DNA from: Pseudocitrobacter corydidari
Lineage (GTDB): Bacteria > Pseudomonadota > Gammaproteobacteria > Enterobacterales > Enterobacteriaceae
DNA length: 64,000 bases
Reading direction: 5' to 3'
Assembly: GCF_021172065.1 (NCBI RefSeq)
Contig: NZ_CP087880.1
Location: forward strand, 3,448,583 to 3,512,582
Shown piece after piece: positions 21,373 through 29,165 of this stretch. How positions within the stretch are numbered: position 1 is the first letter of the stretch; every line of letters starts with the position of its first letter. The notes under the pieces are model-generated. The model searched no databases, was not told the DNA's origin, and saw only the letters and a list, made by a program, of their open reading frames with translations. The position numbers and the translations under genes are program-made.

Positions 21373-22752
21373 TTACACCACACTCCCCCACACCAGTTGT
21401 CCTTTATGGAACGTCGCCGTTCTCGGCGAGATACGCGCCACCGCCTCGGCGGAACAGGAGGCGTCCACCAGCACAAAGCTGGCATCATCCTGCGCTTTAG
21501 GCCAGACGCGCTCGCCTTTTTCATTCAGCGGCAATACATCGCCAGTAGCTAAAAACAGCGAACGGGAGAGGTTCTGTTCGTTAGGACGAATATAGAGCTG
21601 CGCGTAGAGATTGGCTTTTTCCAGCATGTCGCCCAGGCCGTAGGGAGACCAGTGGTCGATAACGCTGTCGGTGCCGGTCATGACTTTTACGCCTTTGTCG
21701 TGCAACTGTTTGAGCGGCATATGCAGCGTGCCAATCGGCACCGTCGAGGCGATAGAAATTTGCTGCGCCGCCATCCGATTCGCCAGCGCATCGACCTGTT
21801 GTTCGTTGAGCGTTGCCAGCGCAAAGGCGTGACTGATGGTCAGCTTGCCCTTCAGCTGCGGCGTTTTCTCTACCGTTTCAACCATATAATTGATGGCTGC
21901 CACGCCTGCCGGAGTGGTTTCGTGCAGGTGAATATCGACGCCTTTGTCGTAGTCCAGCGCAATCTGGAACATGGTGTCGAGGGATTTTTCCATCGCGCCA
22001 TCGACACTGGTCGGGTCCAGCCCGCCGACGTAATGCGCACCCGCCTGCATTGCTTCACGCATTAAGGGTTCCGATTTCGACAGCAGCAAACCGTGCTGCG
22101 GGAAGGCGACGATTTCACACTCGAAGCCCGCCTGACGCCGCGCCAGCACCGCCTGCAAATTTTGCAGATTTTTCAGGCCGGAAACCGGTTCGATATTGCA
22201 GTGACTGCGGGCAATGGTGGTGCCTTTCGACTGCAATAGATCGATCAGCTTTTCCGCCCGCTCCTGCGTGTAAGGTTGTAACTCCGGCAGCATTTTCTGC
22301 TCGAGTTTGATCATGTCCTGGATGGTGGTGCCTGCCGGACGATTGAGCGAGCGCCACGGCCCGCCGTAGAAGGTTTTGTCGAGATGAATATGCATGTCGC
22401 GAGTGGTGGGCAGCATCAACTTACCGCCAGCATCATAGTGCGGCAGCGTGGCGTCCGGATGCTGCTTGTTCTCGCGCAGGGCAACAATTTTACCGTTCTG
22501 AATCTCCACGGTCTGGCGCGCCGTGCGGGTCTGTACCGCCACACCGTTCTCGTAATCAAATCCGGTTTCCAGCAGCACGTTGTCGAGATAGTAATGCGGG
22601 TCAGTGATTTTCATGGTGTTATTCGCGTCGCAGTGGGTTGTGCCAGAGACTGCCGCATGGGCGAGCGGCACAGAGGTACCAAACAGCGCGGCAGCGGTGA
22701 CCATCTTACCGCTCTGGCTCAGAAACTCACGGCGGCTATTATTTTCTTTCAT
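21373..22752 (-). CDS. yahJ: YahJ-type amidohydrolase with Tat signal
   Basis: This metal-dependent amidohydrolase related to cytosine deaminase has 459 residues (E. coli YahJ 460). The N-terminus carries a twin-arginine signal (NSRREFLSQSG, then a hydrophobic run ending in AHA), so the folded enzyme is predicted to be exported. The catalytic motifs of the amidohydrolase fold are present: HIHLDKTFYGGPW near 142, SHCNIEP near 206, the HLHET metal/substrate pair near 272, SHAFAL near 304 and GTDSVIDHW near 354. The true substrate is unknown; cyclic amidines, pyrimidines or ureides would fit. It is the last gene of the yah unit, nine bases after yahI. Confidence 0.9.
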   Translation of the reverse strand: MKENNSRREFLSQSGKMVTAAALFGTSVPLAHAAVSGTTHCDANNTMKITDPHYYLDNVLLETGFDYENGVAVQTRTARQTVEIQNGKIVALRENKQHPDATLPHYDAGGKLMLPTTRDMHIHLDKTFYGGPWRSLNRPAGTTIQDMIKLEQKMLPELQPYTQERAEKLIDLLQSKGTTIARSHCNIEPVSGLKNLQNLQAVLARRQAGFECEIVAFPQHGLLLSKSEPLMREAMQAGAHYVGGLDPTSVDGAMEKSLDTMFQIALDYDKGVDIHLHETTPAGVAAINYMVETVEKTPQLKGKLTISHAFALATLNEQQVDALANRMAAQQISIASTVPIGTLHMPLKQLHDKGVKVMTGTDSVIDHWSPYGLGDMLEKANLYAQLYIRPNEQNLSRSLFLATGDVLPLNEKGERVWPKAQDDASFVLVDASCSAEAVARISPRTATFHKGQLVWGSVV

Positions 22753-22761
22753 CTTACGTCC

Positions 22762-23712
22762 TTACGTTTTAATAATATGAGTGCCCGTTTCGCCACGCAG
22801 CGCCGCGGGCAGGCATTCCGGCGTGGTGATAATCACTTCTTTGCCGCCCTGCTCCAGGAACGTCAGGCTGGCGATGATTTTTGGCAACATGCTGCCGGGC
22901 GGGAAATGCCCTTCCTGCATATAGCGGGTCATGGTGGCAATATCTACCCGATCCAGCGCCTGCTGCTGCGGCTTGCCAAAGTGAATACACACTTTTTCGA
23001 CGCCGGTGGTGATCACCAGAATGTCGGCGTGAATTTCACGGGCCAGCAGCGCGGTAGAGAGATCTTTGTCGATAACCGCGTCCACGCTTTGGTAATCCCC
23101 CGCGTCAGTACGCACCACCGGAATTCCGCCGCCGCCCGCGCCAATTACCACAAAACCTTGATGGATCAGCGCCTTAATGGCAGGTGCTTCGACAATACGT
23201 TTCGGTTCCGGCGAGGCGACCACGCGGCGATAGCCCCGTCCGGCATCTTCAACAAAACGCCAGTCAGGGTTTGCCTTTTGTAGTTCGTCACGCTGGCTTT
23301 CACTAAAGAATGCGCCGATGGGTTTGGTGGGATGGGCAAATCCCGGATCGTTTTTATCCACTTCCACCTGAGTCACCACGGTGACGGCTTTTTTCTCGCC
23401 GTGACGCGCCAGTCGGTTGTTCAGCGCCTGCTGGATCAGATAGCCAATGCCACCTTGCGTATCCGCCACACAGTTCGCCAGCGGCGTTAAGGGGAGCCCT
23501 TCGCGCTCGTGGGCAATCTCCGCACGGCGTAAATCCAGCCCGACCTGCGGCCCGTTGCCGTGGGTCAGCACAATGTCGTAATCGGAAGCCAGCATTTCCA
23601 GCACCGTATCGGCGACGGCTTTCACCGCCTCCGCCTGATGCTCAATCGACTGGCTGGCGTTATCTTTGATAATGCTGTTGCCACCAATGGCAACGACCAC
23701 AAGCTCTTTCAT
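22762..23712 (-). CDS. yahI: YahI, carbamate kinase
   Basis: This 316-residue member of the carbamate kinase family (ArcC/YqeA/YbcF) has the E. coli YahI length. In catabolism it turns carbamoyl phosphate and ADP into ATP, CO2 and NH3. Motifs: VVAIGGNSI at the N-terminus, LTHGNGPQVGLDLRRAE near 50, QVEVDKNDPGF near 117, VIGAGGGGIPVV near 187 and DKDLSTALLA near 215 with the catalytic lysine. In this cluster it should act on carbamoyl phosphate made by the YahEFG proteins. It is separated from yahG by a REP pair and followed closely by yahJ. Confidence 0.93.
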   Translation of the reverse strand: MKELVVVAIGGNSIIKDNASQSIEHQAEAVKAVADTVLEMLASDYDIVLTHGNGPQVGLDLRRAEIAHEREGLPLTPLANCVADTQGGIGYLIQQALNNRLARHGEKKAVTVVTQVEVDKNDPGFAHPTKPIGAFFSESQRDELQKANPDWRFVEDAGRGYRRVVASPEPKRIVEAPAIKALIHQGFVVIGAGGGGIPVVRTDAGDYQSVDAVIDKDLSTALLAREIHADILVITTGVEKVCIHFGKPQQQALDRVDIATMTRYMQEGHFPPGSMLPKIIASLTFLEQGGKEVIITTPECLPAALRGETGTHIIKT

Positions 23713-23756
23713 GTTGTTATGTCCGCTACAGAGGGTGATGAGGTTATGACCAACGC

Positions 23757-23844
23757 CAGACTGCCTGATGCGCTACGCTTATCAGGCCTACAGATTCTTG
23801 CGCCACTCGTAGGCCGGATAAGGCGTTCACGCCGCATCCGGCAT
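23757..23844. repeat. REP pair between yahG and yahI
   Basis: Two REP units in opposite orientation (tgcctgatgcgctacgctta and gtaggccggataaggcg) sit in the 143-base gap between yahG and yahI, the only sizeable gap in the yahDEFGIJ transcript. It may lower expression of yahI-yahJ relative to yahEFG or stabilise the upstream message. Confidence 0.85.
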
Positions 23845-23855
23845 AAACATGTAAG

Positions 23856-25274
23856 TCAGACGCCGTAACGTTCGCACCAGCCGAGAATGGCTTTCTCGAA
23901 GCAGGCGAATGGTGGATGCACAATGCCCGCGCCAATCATGCCGACGCCCGCATCTTTATGGGCAATGGCGGTGTTGATTACCGGCAGAATGCCGCTGCTG
24001 CCCACGCGGGTGATGTCGATTGCCGACGGCACGCCCATAAAACCGAGCAGCGGAATGGTGACGTTGGGGTTTTCACCGAGGGTGATTTCGCGCATCTGGC
24101 GGGAGAAATCGATAGCCTCTTCCACCGTACCGCCCACCAGCGCAACGATTGCAGGCGCGGTCGCCATAGCAAATCCGCCAATACCGTAGGTTTCGGTGAT
24201 GGCGCTGTCGCCGATATCCAGCCCCGAATCTTCCGGCTTATAACCGGCAAACATCGGGCCGATGACCTGCTGCGCCGGGCCGGTAAACCATTGCCCCGGC
24301 AGGCCGCTGACTCGCAGGCCAAACTCGACGCCGTTACGTGCCATGGTGGTCACCACGGTGCTGTATTCGATGCCGTGCGCCGCATCCATCGCCGCTTTAC
24401 ACATCGCCATCCACGTCGGGCCGGAGAAGTAGTCGCTGCTGGCGACAAACTCAAACACTTCGCGCTGTTGTTCGACGGAATAACCTGCCTGAATAATCCC
24501 CGGCGTCAGCGCCTGAATCAGCAGCGTCGTCCCGGCGTTATTGCGGTTATGGCATTCATCGCCCATATGCAGCGCCTGCGCCAGCATTAAGCGCAGATCG
24601 ATCTCGCCGATAATTTTCATCGCGTCGCGCAGCATTGGCCCCTGCACATCACGCATCCAGTTCAGGCGGTCAATCACGCTCTGGTCGTTAGCGCCCATAC
24701 GCAAAATCTTCGCCATCTGCTCGCTCATATTGGTATAAGCGATGTTGCCGTAGGTTTTGTTTTTCACAATGTGCATAAACATCGAGGCCGAGGTAACACC
24801 CGCCATCGATCCCACGCAGTCGTGCTCGTGACACGGCGAGAAGGTGATCTCCCCGGAGGCCGCCAGTTCAGCCGCCTCATCGAGATCTTTCGCCAGTCCT
24901 TCGAACACCAGCGCTCCGGTGACCGCGCCTTTCATTGCGCCGCACATTTTTTCCCAGGTGATCGGCGGCCCGGCGTGAAGAATGGTTTTCGCCGTCATGC
25001 CCGGCACCACGTTAATCGCCTGATCAAAACCAATCAGCACCGGATGCGACTGGATAATGCGTTCCAGCGCCTGCTGGTTAGCGGCGGCGATTTTGTCTGC
25101 CAGCGGCGAATCGGCAATGTTATCCAGCGCCTGCACCACCTGCATATTGCCCTGCCCCGGCGGCGTCCAGTCGAGTTGGGTCACTTCGACATGCTGCTTT
25201 TTCAGGTCATCGCTAAACATGGCGATGCCGACGTTAATAACGTTCAACGGTTGGCTAAATAGTGACTGGCTCAT
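23856..25274 (-). CDS. yahG: YahG, DUF1116 protein (AllG/YlbE-like)
   Basis: This 472-residue DUF1116 protein has the E. coli YahG length. The family also contains E. coli YlbE (AllG), reported as one of three subunits of the allantoin-pathway oxamate carbamoyltransferase AllFGH. Visible landmarks include ANQQALERIIQSHPVLIGFD near 65, FSPCHEHDCVGSMAGVTSAS near 150, GDECHNRNNAGTTL near 245 and GVEFGLRVSGLPGQWFTGPA near 325. By homology it forms a carbamoyltransferase with YahF and YahE; this is inference. Its ATG overlaps the yahF stop by one base. Confidence 0.9.
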   Translation of the reverse strand: MSQSLFSQPLNVINVGIAMFSDDLKKQHVEVTQLDWTPPGQGNMQVVQALDNIADSPLADKIAAANQQALERIIQSHPVLIGFDQAINVVPGMTAKTILHAGPPITWEKMCGAMKGAVTGALVFEGLAKDLDEAAELAASGEITFSPCHEHDCVGSMAGVTSASMFMHIVKNKTYGNIAYTNMSEQMAKILRMGANDQSVIDRLNWMRDVQGPMLRDAMKIIGEIDLRLMLAQALHMGDECHNRNNAGTTLLIQALTPGIIQAGYSVEQQREVFEFVASSDYFSGPTWMAMCKAAMDAAHGIEYSTVVTTMARNGVEFGLRVSGLPGQWFTGPAQQVIGPMFAGYKPEDSGLDIGDSAITETYGIGGFAMATAPAIVALVGGTVEEAIDFSRQMREITLGENPNVTIPLLGFMGVPSAIDITRVGSSGILPVINTAIAHKDAGVGMIGAGIVHPPFACFEKAILGWCERYGV

Positions 25275-26821
25275 CAGGCTTCCTCCCCTTTGCAGATAAA
25301 TTCACGCGCCAGCAATCCGGTATTGGTGCTGCTGCTCGCCAGAATCACTCCGGCATCAAGCAGCATCTGGCTTTGTTGTTCTAATGATGGCGTATCGAGA
25401 TCGGTGCCCAGCACATAGGCGAGAATGATCAACTCACGGCCTTCGGCAGCGGCGATCGCTTTCGCTTCTTTGATCGCCTCGATGGTGGAGCCAACCGGAT
25501 CTTCATGCGATCCAAATCCGAGCACAAAATCCATCACGATCACCGCCACTTCTGGATCGCGCGCTTCTTCGATCAAGCGGCTGATGCGGTTGGTGGGGTC
25601 AATCATCGGGTGCGGCTTGCCGTTGGTGAAGTCGTCATCGCCAAAGTCGAGGAAGGTGTGTTTAATGCTGCGGTTGATATCTTGCAGGCGGAATTCAGGA
25701 TCGGGCTGAATGTTGCTGTAGACATCGCCGTGTTTTTCCATCACCGCGAACATGGTTTCGTCGCACAACGTGCCGCCGCAGAACAGGCCACGAATGTATT
25801 TCTGCTGCGGTTGCAGACGCGCACGCACATCCGCAATCAACGGCTGGTTAAGCGTATGCAGGTCGAGATTTTCCTGTTTCACGCCGGAGAGCATCACCGC
25901 TTTTAGCGCCGCCTCTTTGGTGCCGCGGGCAAACTGTAGCCCCTGCTCATCCACTGGCGTTTCGCCACGACCGAGGAAACAGACCACCACCGGCTTGCGG
26001 CAGGCGCGCGCGCGTTCCAGCACTTTACGGGCCACCGCAGGCGCGGGCGGTTTGGAGATCAGCGCAATGATTTCAGTTTGCGGATCGTTTTCCAGCATCC
26101 CGATGGCGTCGAGCATCATCAGGCCGCCGATTTTCTCGCTCAGGTCGCGCCCGCCAGTGCCAATCAGTTGCGAAACGCCGCCGCCAAATTCATGAATGCG
26201 GACGCTCAGCTCCTGGCTGCCGGTACCAGATGCGCCAACAATACCGATGTTGCCGCGACGCACGGCGTTACCAAAGCAGAGCGCCGCGCCGTTGATAATC
26301 GCTGTGCCGCAGTCTGGCCCCATCATCAGCAGCCCTTTTTCGTGGGCCAGTTGCTTGAGCGCCAGTTCATCTTCAACTGAGACGTTATCGGAAAACAGCA
26401 TCACGTTGAGATCGTTTTGCAGCGCCTGACGCGCTTCGCGAGCGGCAAACAGACCATTGACCGAAATCACTGCCAGGTTACTTTCCGGGATATGCTTTTT
26501 GGCGCTGGCAATAGTGGCGTAACGCGCCTCGTGCGAGCCGCTTTGCGCTTTGGTGTTGAACAGTTCTTCAATCTCCACCAGCAACTGCTCGTTGTCCGCA
26601 CCCGATTTACCATTGATGACAATCATCAGGTCGCCGTTTTTCGCCTGTTCCAGCTCCGGCGTCAGCAGTCCTAAATTTTTCAGCACACCTTTGTTCATTT
26701 CGGTCGCCATCGCCACAAATGCCTGCTCGACGCCGTCGAGTTTATTTGCACGCGTGGAGATAGACATCAGCGAGACAGAATCAAAATAGGTATTCGGTTT
26801 AATGACTATTTTAACTGACAT
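25274..26821 (-). CDS. yahF: YahF, FdrA/AllF-like acyl-CoA synthetase-fold protein
   Basis: This 515-residue protein of the FdrA family has the fold of the succinyl-CoA synthetase alpha subunit. It shows a CoA-binding-like N-terminal region, GPDCGTAIINGAALCFG near 170, GIVGASGTGSQELSVRIHEF near 196 and a ligase-like C-terminal domain (VMDFVLGFGSHEDPVGS near 427). FdrA (AllF) is a subunit of oxamate carbamoyltransferase in E. coli. YahF is therefore proposed as the phosphate/carbamoyl-handling subunit of a related enzyme. It overlaps yahE by 11 bases and yahG by one, indicating stoichiometric production. Confidence 0.9.
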   Translation of the reverse strand: MSVKIVIKPNTYFDSVSLMSISTRANKLDGVEQAFVAMATEMNKGVLKNLGLLTPELEQAKNGDLMIVINGKSGADNEQLLVEIEELFNTKAQSGSHEARYATIASAKKHIPESNLAVISVNGLFAAREARQALQNDLNVMLFSDNVSVEDELALKQLAHEKGLLMMGPDCGTAIINGAALCFGNAVRRGNIGIVGASGTGSQELSVRIHEFGGGVSQLIGTGGRDLSEKIGGLMMLDAIGMLENDPQTEIIALISKPPAPAVARKVLERARACRKPVVVCFLGRGETPVDEQGLQFARGTKEAALKAVMLSGVKQENLDLHTLNQPLIADVRARLQPQQKYIRGLFCGGTLCDETMFAVMEKHGDVYSNIQPDPEFRLQDINRSIKHTFLDFGDDDFTNGKPHPMIDPTNRISRLIEEARDPEVAVIVMDFVLGFGSHEDPVGSTIEAIKEAKAIAAAEGRELIILAYVLGTDLDTPSLEQQSQMLLDAGVILASSSTNTGLLAREFICKGEEA

Positions 26822-27698
26822 AATTCCCTCCGTAGGTTCGGCTCAGCGCACAACCATCGGCCATGCCATACAGCATGTCGCAGCCGGAACTGGAGCCAAT
26901 ATTTTTAATACCAGCAATGTTCTTTTCCGATAACTGCCAGGGTTCATTAATCAGGCTGGCAATAAATGCAAAGATATTTTCACGATAACGATAATCAAAT
27001 GCCGCCTCGAGCGTCGTTGCGCTCAGGCTTGTTGTATTTTTTCTGGCTGATGCCAGTGCCGATATAAATTCATCACGCAGATGCGCCGCCGGGTGACCAG
27101 GAATAAAAAGAATCGCACTCATCCCCACCAGATAATCATCGGAAGACGGTGTGAGCCCGATACCTAAACCTATCATTTGCGTAACGGCGAACGTGATATT
27201 TAAATTATTAAGCAGCGCCTTAAACAGTATTTTTCGGTTGCACTGCAATTGCTCAGAGATCGCCTGATAAAAAGGGTTATCCCCACCGCCCAGAAAAAGC
27301 GTTTCATGCGTGTTTAGCTGCTGAGTAATCGTATCGCGCCATTTGAGCCACGGTATCTGGTGAAAACGTTCGGCGCTCAGCATTAATTTCGGCGGTTGCC
27401 AGCAACGGCATGAAACCGTATTAATGTTCAGCGTATCAGCAACCCTGATTCCGTGAGGATGCAACTGAATCAACTGGCCCGGCTGAAATGAGTCGTCAAA
27501 GTGAGTGAGCGCTAACCTACAGCTGTTTGGGGCGTTGTCGCAGCTTTCACTGAGCAGCGTTAGCCACCGCTGCCGGGCTGGAAGCCAGAGATTAACAGCC
27601 CGGTTAAAGACCTGTGCAATCTGCCCTGAACCTCGTTCAGCCAGAAAACTTGCATCAGCCGTTAGCGCCTGCACACACCGTCGTTGAGGTGTGTTAAT
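26811..27698 (-). CDS. yahE: YahE, DUF2877 protein (AllH/YlbF-like), possible AUU start
   Basis: This DUF2877 family member shows the typical motif GLGIGLTPSSDDYLVGM near residue 170. E. coli YlbF (AllH), another DUF2877 protein, is the third subunit of oxamate carbamoyltransferase. The first usual start is GTG at 27674 (287 residues, the E. coli YahE length), but nothing like a ribosome-binding site precedes it. An in-frame ATT at 27698-27696 has AGGAG with a seven-base spacing and would add eight residues (MNTPQRRC). I give the longer extent; AUU initiation is an inference. It overlaps yahF by 11 bases. Confidence 0.8.
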   Translation of the reverse strand: MNTPQRRCVQALTADASFLAERGSGQIAQVFNRAVNLWLPARQRWLTLLSESCDNAPNSCRLALTHFDDSFQPGQLIQLHPHGIRVADTLNINTVSCRCWQPPKLMLSAERFHQIPWLKWRDTITQQLNTHETLFLGGGDNPFYQAISEQLQCNRKILFKALLNNLNITFAVTQMIGLGIGLTPSSDDYLVGMSAILFIPGHPAAHLRDEFISALASARKNTTSLSATTLEAAFDYRYRENIFAFIASLINEPWQLSEKNIAGIKNIGSSSGCDMLYGMADGCALSRTYGGNYVS

Positions 27699-27713
27699 GG
27701 CGATTCTCCTTCG

Positions 27714-28319
27714 TTATGCACCCGCCGCAATCAGCAGTTCAGCGATTTCGGAAAAACCCTTTTCGCGCGCCAGTTCTAACGGCGTTTTGCCATATTTATC
27801 GGTCATATGCGGGCTGGCGCCGTGTTCCAGTAAGAGACGCACAATTGCCTGCTGCGTTTCACCGCCATCATTGAGCACAATGGCTTCCAGCAGCGGCGTC
27901 CAGCCAACATAGTTGGTCTGATTAACGTTAATATCGGTACGCGTTAATAATTCCCGCACAATATTGATATGCCCTTTTTCGCAGGCGGGTGTCAGCCCTA
28001 CGCCACCAAAACGCGTTAAACGATTGAGATCGGGATTGGCGGGCAGAATTAAGTTCAAAAGCGTTAAGTCATTCGTCAGACAACTTAGCAGGAAAGGGTT
28101 TGCACAGACATTATCCTGCATATTAATATCGGCACCTGCTTCTATTAATATTTGTACGCAGTCATAATGTTTATTCAGGCTTGCCAAAATAATAGCCGTT
28201 TGCTGGGTACGATTACGCGTATTAACATCAACGCCCTGTTGCAGGCAGTTTCTGAGTGTATCGACATTTCCGCGTTGAGCGGCCTGTAAAAACTCACTAG
28301 CCAAATTATTCGTGGTCAT
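27714..28319 (-). CDS. yahD: YahD, ankyrin-repeat protein
   Basis: This 201-residue protein built almost wholly of ankyrin repeats has no signal peptide. About five repeats can be read, for example DTLRNCLQQGVDVNTRN, QILIEAGADINMQD, VRELLTRTDINVNQTN with YVGWTPLLEA, and RLLLEHGASPHMTDKYGKTP. The chosen ATG (28319) has AGGGGGA nine bases upstream and gives the E. coli YahD length; two upstream starts are in frame. Ankyrin proteins bind partner proteins, so it may scaffold or regulate the YahEFG enzyme; no direct evidence. It is the first gene of the yahDEFGIJ unit, divergent from yahC. Confidence 0.88.
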   Translation of the reverse strand: MTTNNLASEFLQAAQRGNVDTLRNCLQQGVDVNTRNRTQQTAIILASLNKHYDCVQILIEAGADINMQDNVCANPFLLSCLTNDLTLLNLILPANPDLNRLTRFGGVGLTPACEKGHINIVRELLTRTDINVNQTNYVGWTPLLEAIVLNDGGETQQAIVRLLLEHGASPHMTDKYGKTPLELAREKGFSEIAELLIAAGA

Positions 28320-28430
28320 AAACATTCCCCCTGATGATGGTGTGGCTGTTTGATCCATGAATCGAGAATAGCAATCAAATTTAAGGAAAAGAAGGCGGTT
28401 AAATTTAATTCGCCGGAATACGCTTTATTA

Positions 28431-28445
28431 TTGAATATCATTCAA
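28431..28445. promoter_or_regulatory. LysR-type palindrome between yahD and yahC
   Basis: The interrupted palindrome TTGAA-tatca-TTCAA contains a T-N11-A core as bound by LysR-type regulators. It lies between the divergent yahD and yahC genes, where the cluster's own regulator YahB would be expected to bind. A second AT-rich symmetric stretch (ttaaatttaa) lies 20-30 bases nearer yahD. Confidence 0.45.
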
Positions 28446-28578
28446 CAATGAAAGCAGAGTGTGCGTTAAGGCACTGTTTGTTCTTTTCGCGCTATACCCC
28501 TTAACTCAACCGGGTTTTATTTGGATATAGTTCCGAAACGAAACCAACATATTCAGACAACATCACATTGGGGGCACC

Positions 28579-29073
28579 ATGAACGGACTCACCGCAACAG
28601 GTATCACTGTGGGGATTTGCGCAGGGCTCTGGCAAATGGTGGCCTCTAAGGCCGGAATGACGCCAGGCTGGGAGTTATTGGGCACCACCGGCTTTGTCTC
28701 ATTCTGTAGTTTCTATGCGGCAGGCGGCGGAAAAGCCGGGTTTACGAAAAGCCTGTTCGTTAATGTCTCCGGGGCGGTTTGGGCTTTTCTGGCAGCGCTG
28801 GCGACGGGCTGGTTAGCCACCGCGTCCGGGCTTTCGCCGTGGCTGGCTGGCGTGATAATGACCGTTCCCTTTTCGGCGGTTATCGTCTGGCAGGGGCGCT
28901 TCTGGCTGACGTCGTTTATTCCCGGCGGCTTTCTTGGCATGACGCTGTTTTTTGCCACCGGGCTTAACTGGGCCGTTGCGCTATCGGGGTTTATCGTCGG
29001 GAACGGCATCGGGATCATCTCGGAGTACACCGGGCGCAGGTTGAGTGAGGTCACCTCAAAAGAGAAGGCGTAA
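28579..29073 (+). CDS. yahC: YahC, DUF1097 inner-membrane protein
   Basis: This 164-residue membrane protein with about five hydrophobic helices belongs to the DUF1097 family (relatives YahC and YcdZ in E. coli). The segments run roughly 5-22, 35-55, 60-82, 88-110 and 118-145. Function is unknown; small size and many helices would allow a transport role for the substrate or product of the yah pathway. A strong GGGGG ribosome-binding site precedes the ATG. yahB follows 92 bases downstream in the same direction, as in E. coli. Confidence 0.88.
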   Translation: MNGLTATGITVGICAGLWQMVASKAGMTPGWELLGTTGFVSFCSFYAAGGGKAGFTKSLFVNVSGAVWAFLAALATGWLATASGLSPWLAGVIMTVPFSAVIVWQGRFWLTSFIPGGFLGMTLFFATGLNWAVALSGFIVGNGIGIISEYTGRRLSEVTSKEKA

Positions 29074-29165
29074 TGAGTTTTAAAAGTTATTCAAAAGTGG
29101 TTGTCTCTTTGCCCTGAGAATCACTACAGTGAAACAGGCGCATATCGCGGTAACGGGGCAGGAAA

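Noticed and set aside
22384..23283. 299-residue plus-strand frame
   Set aside because: Antisense shadow of yahJ and yahI; composition typical of GC-rich reverse frames.
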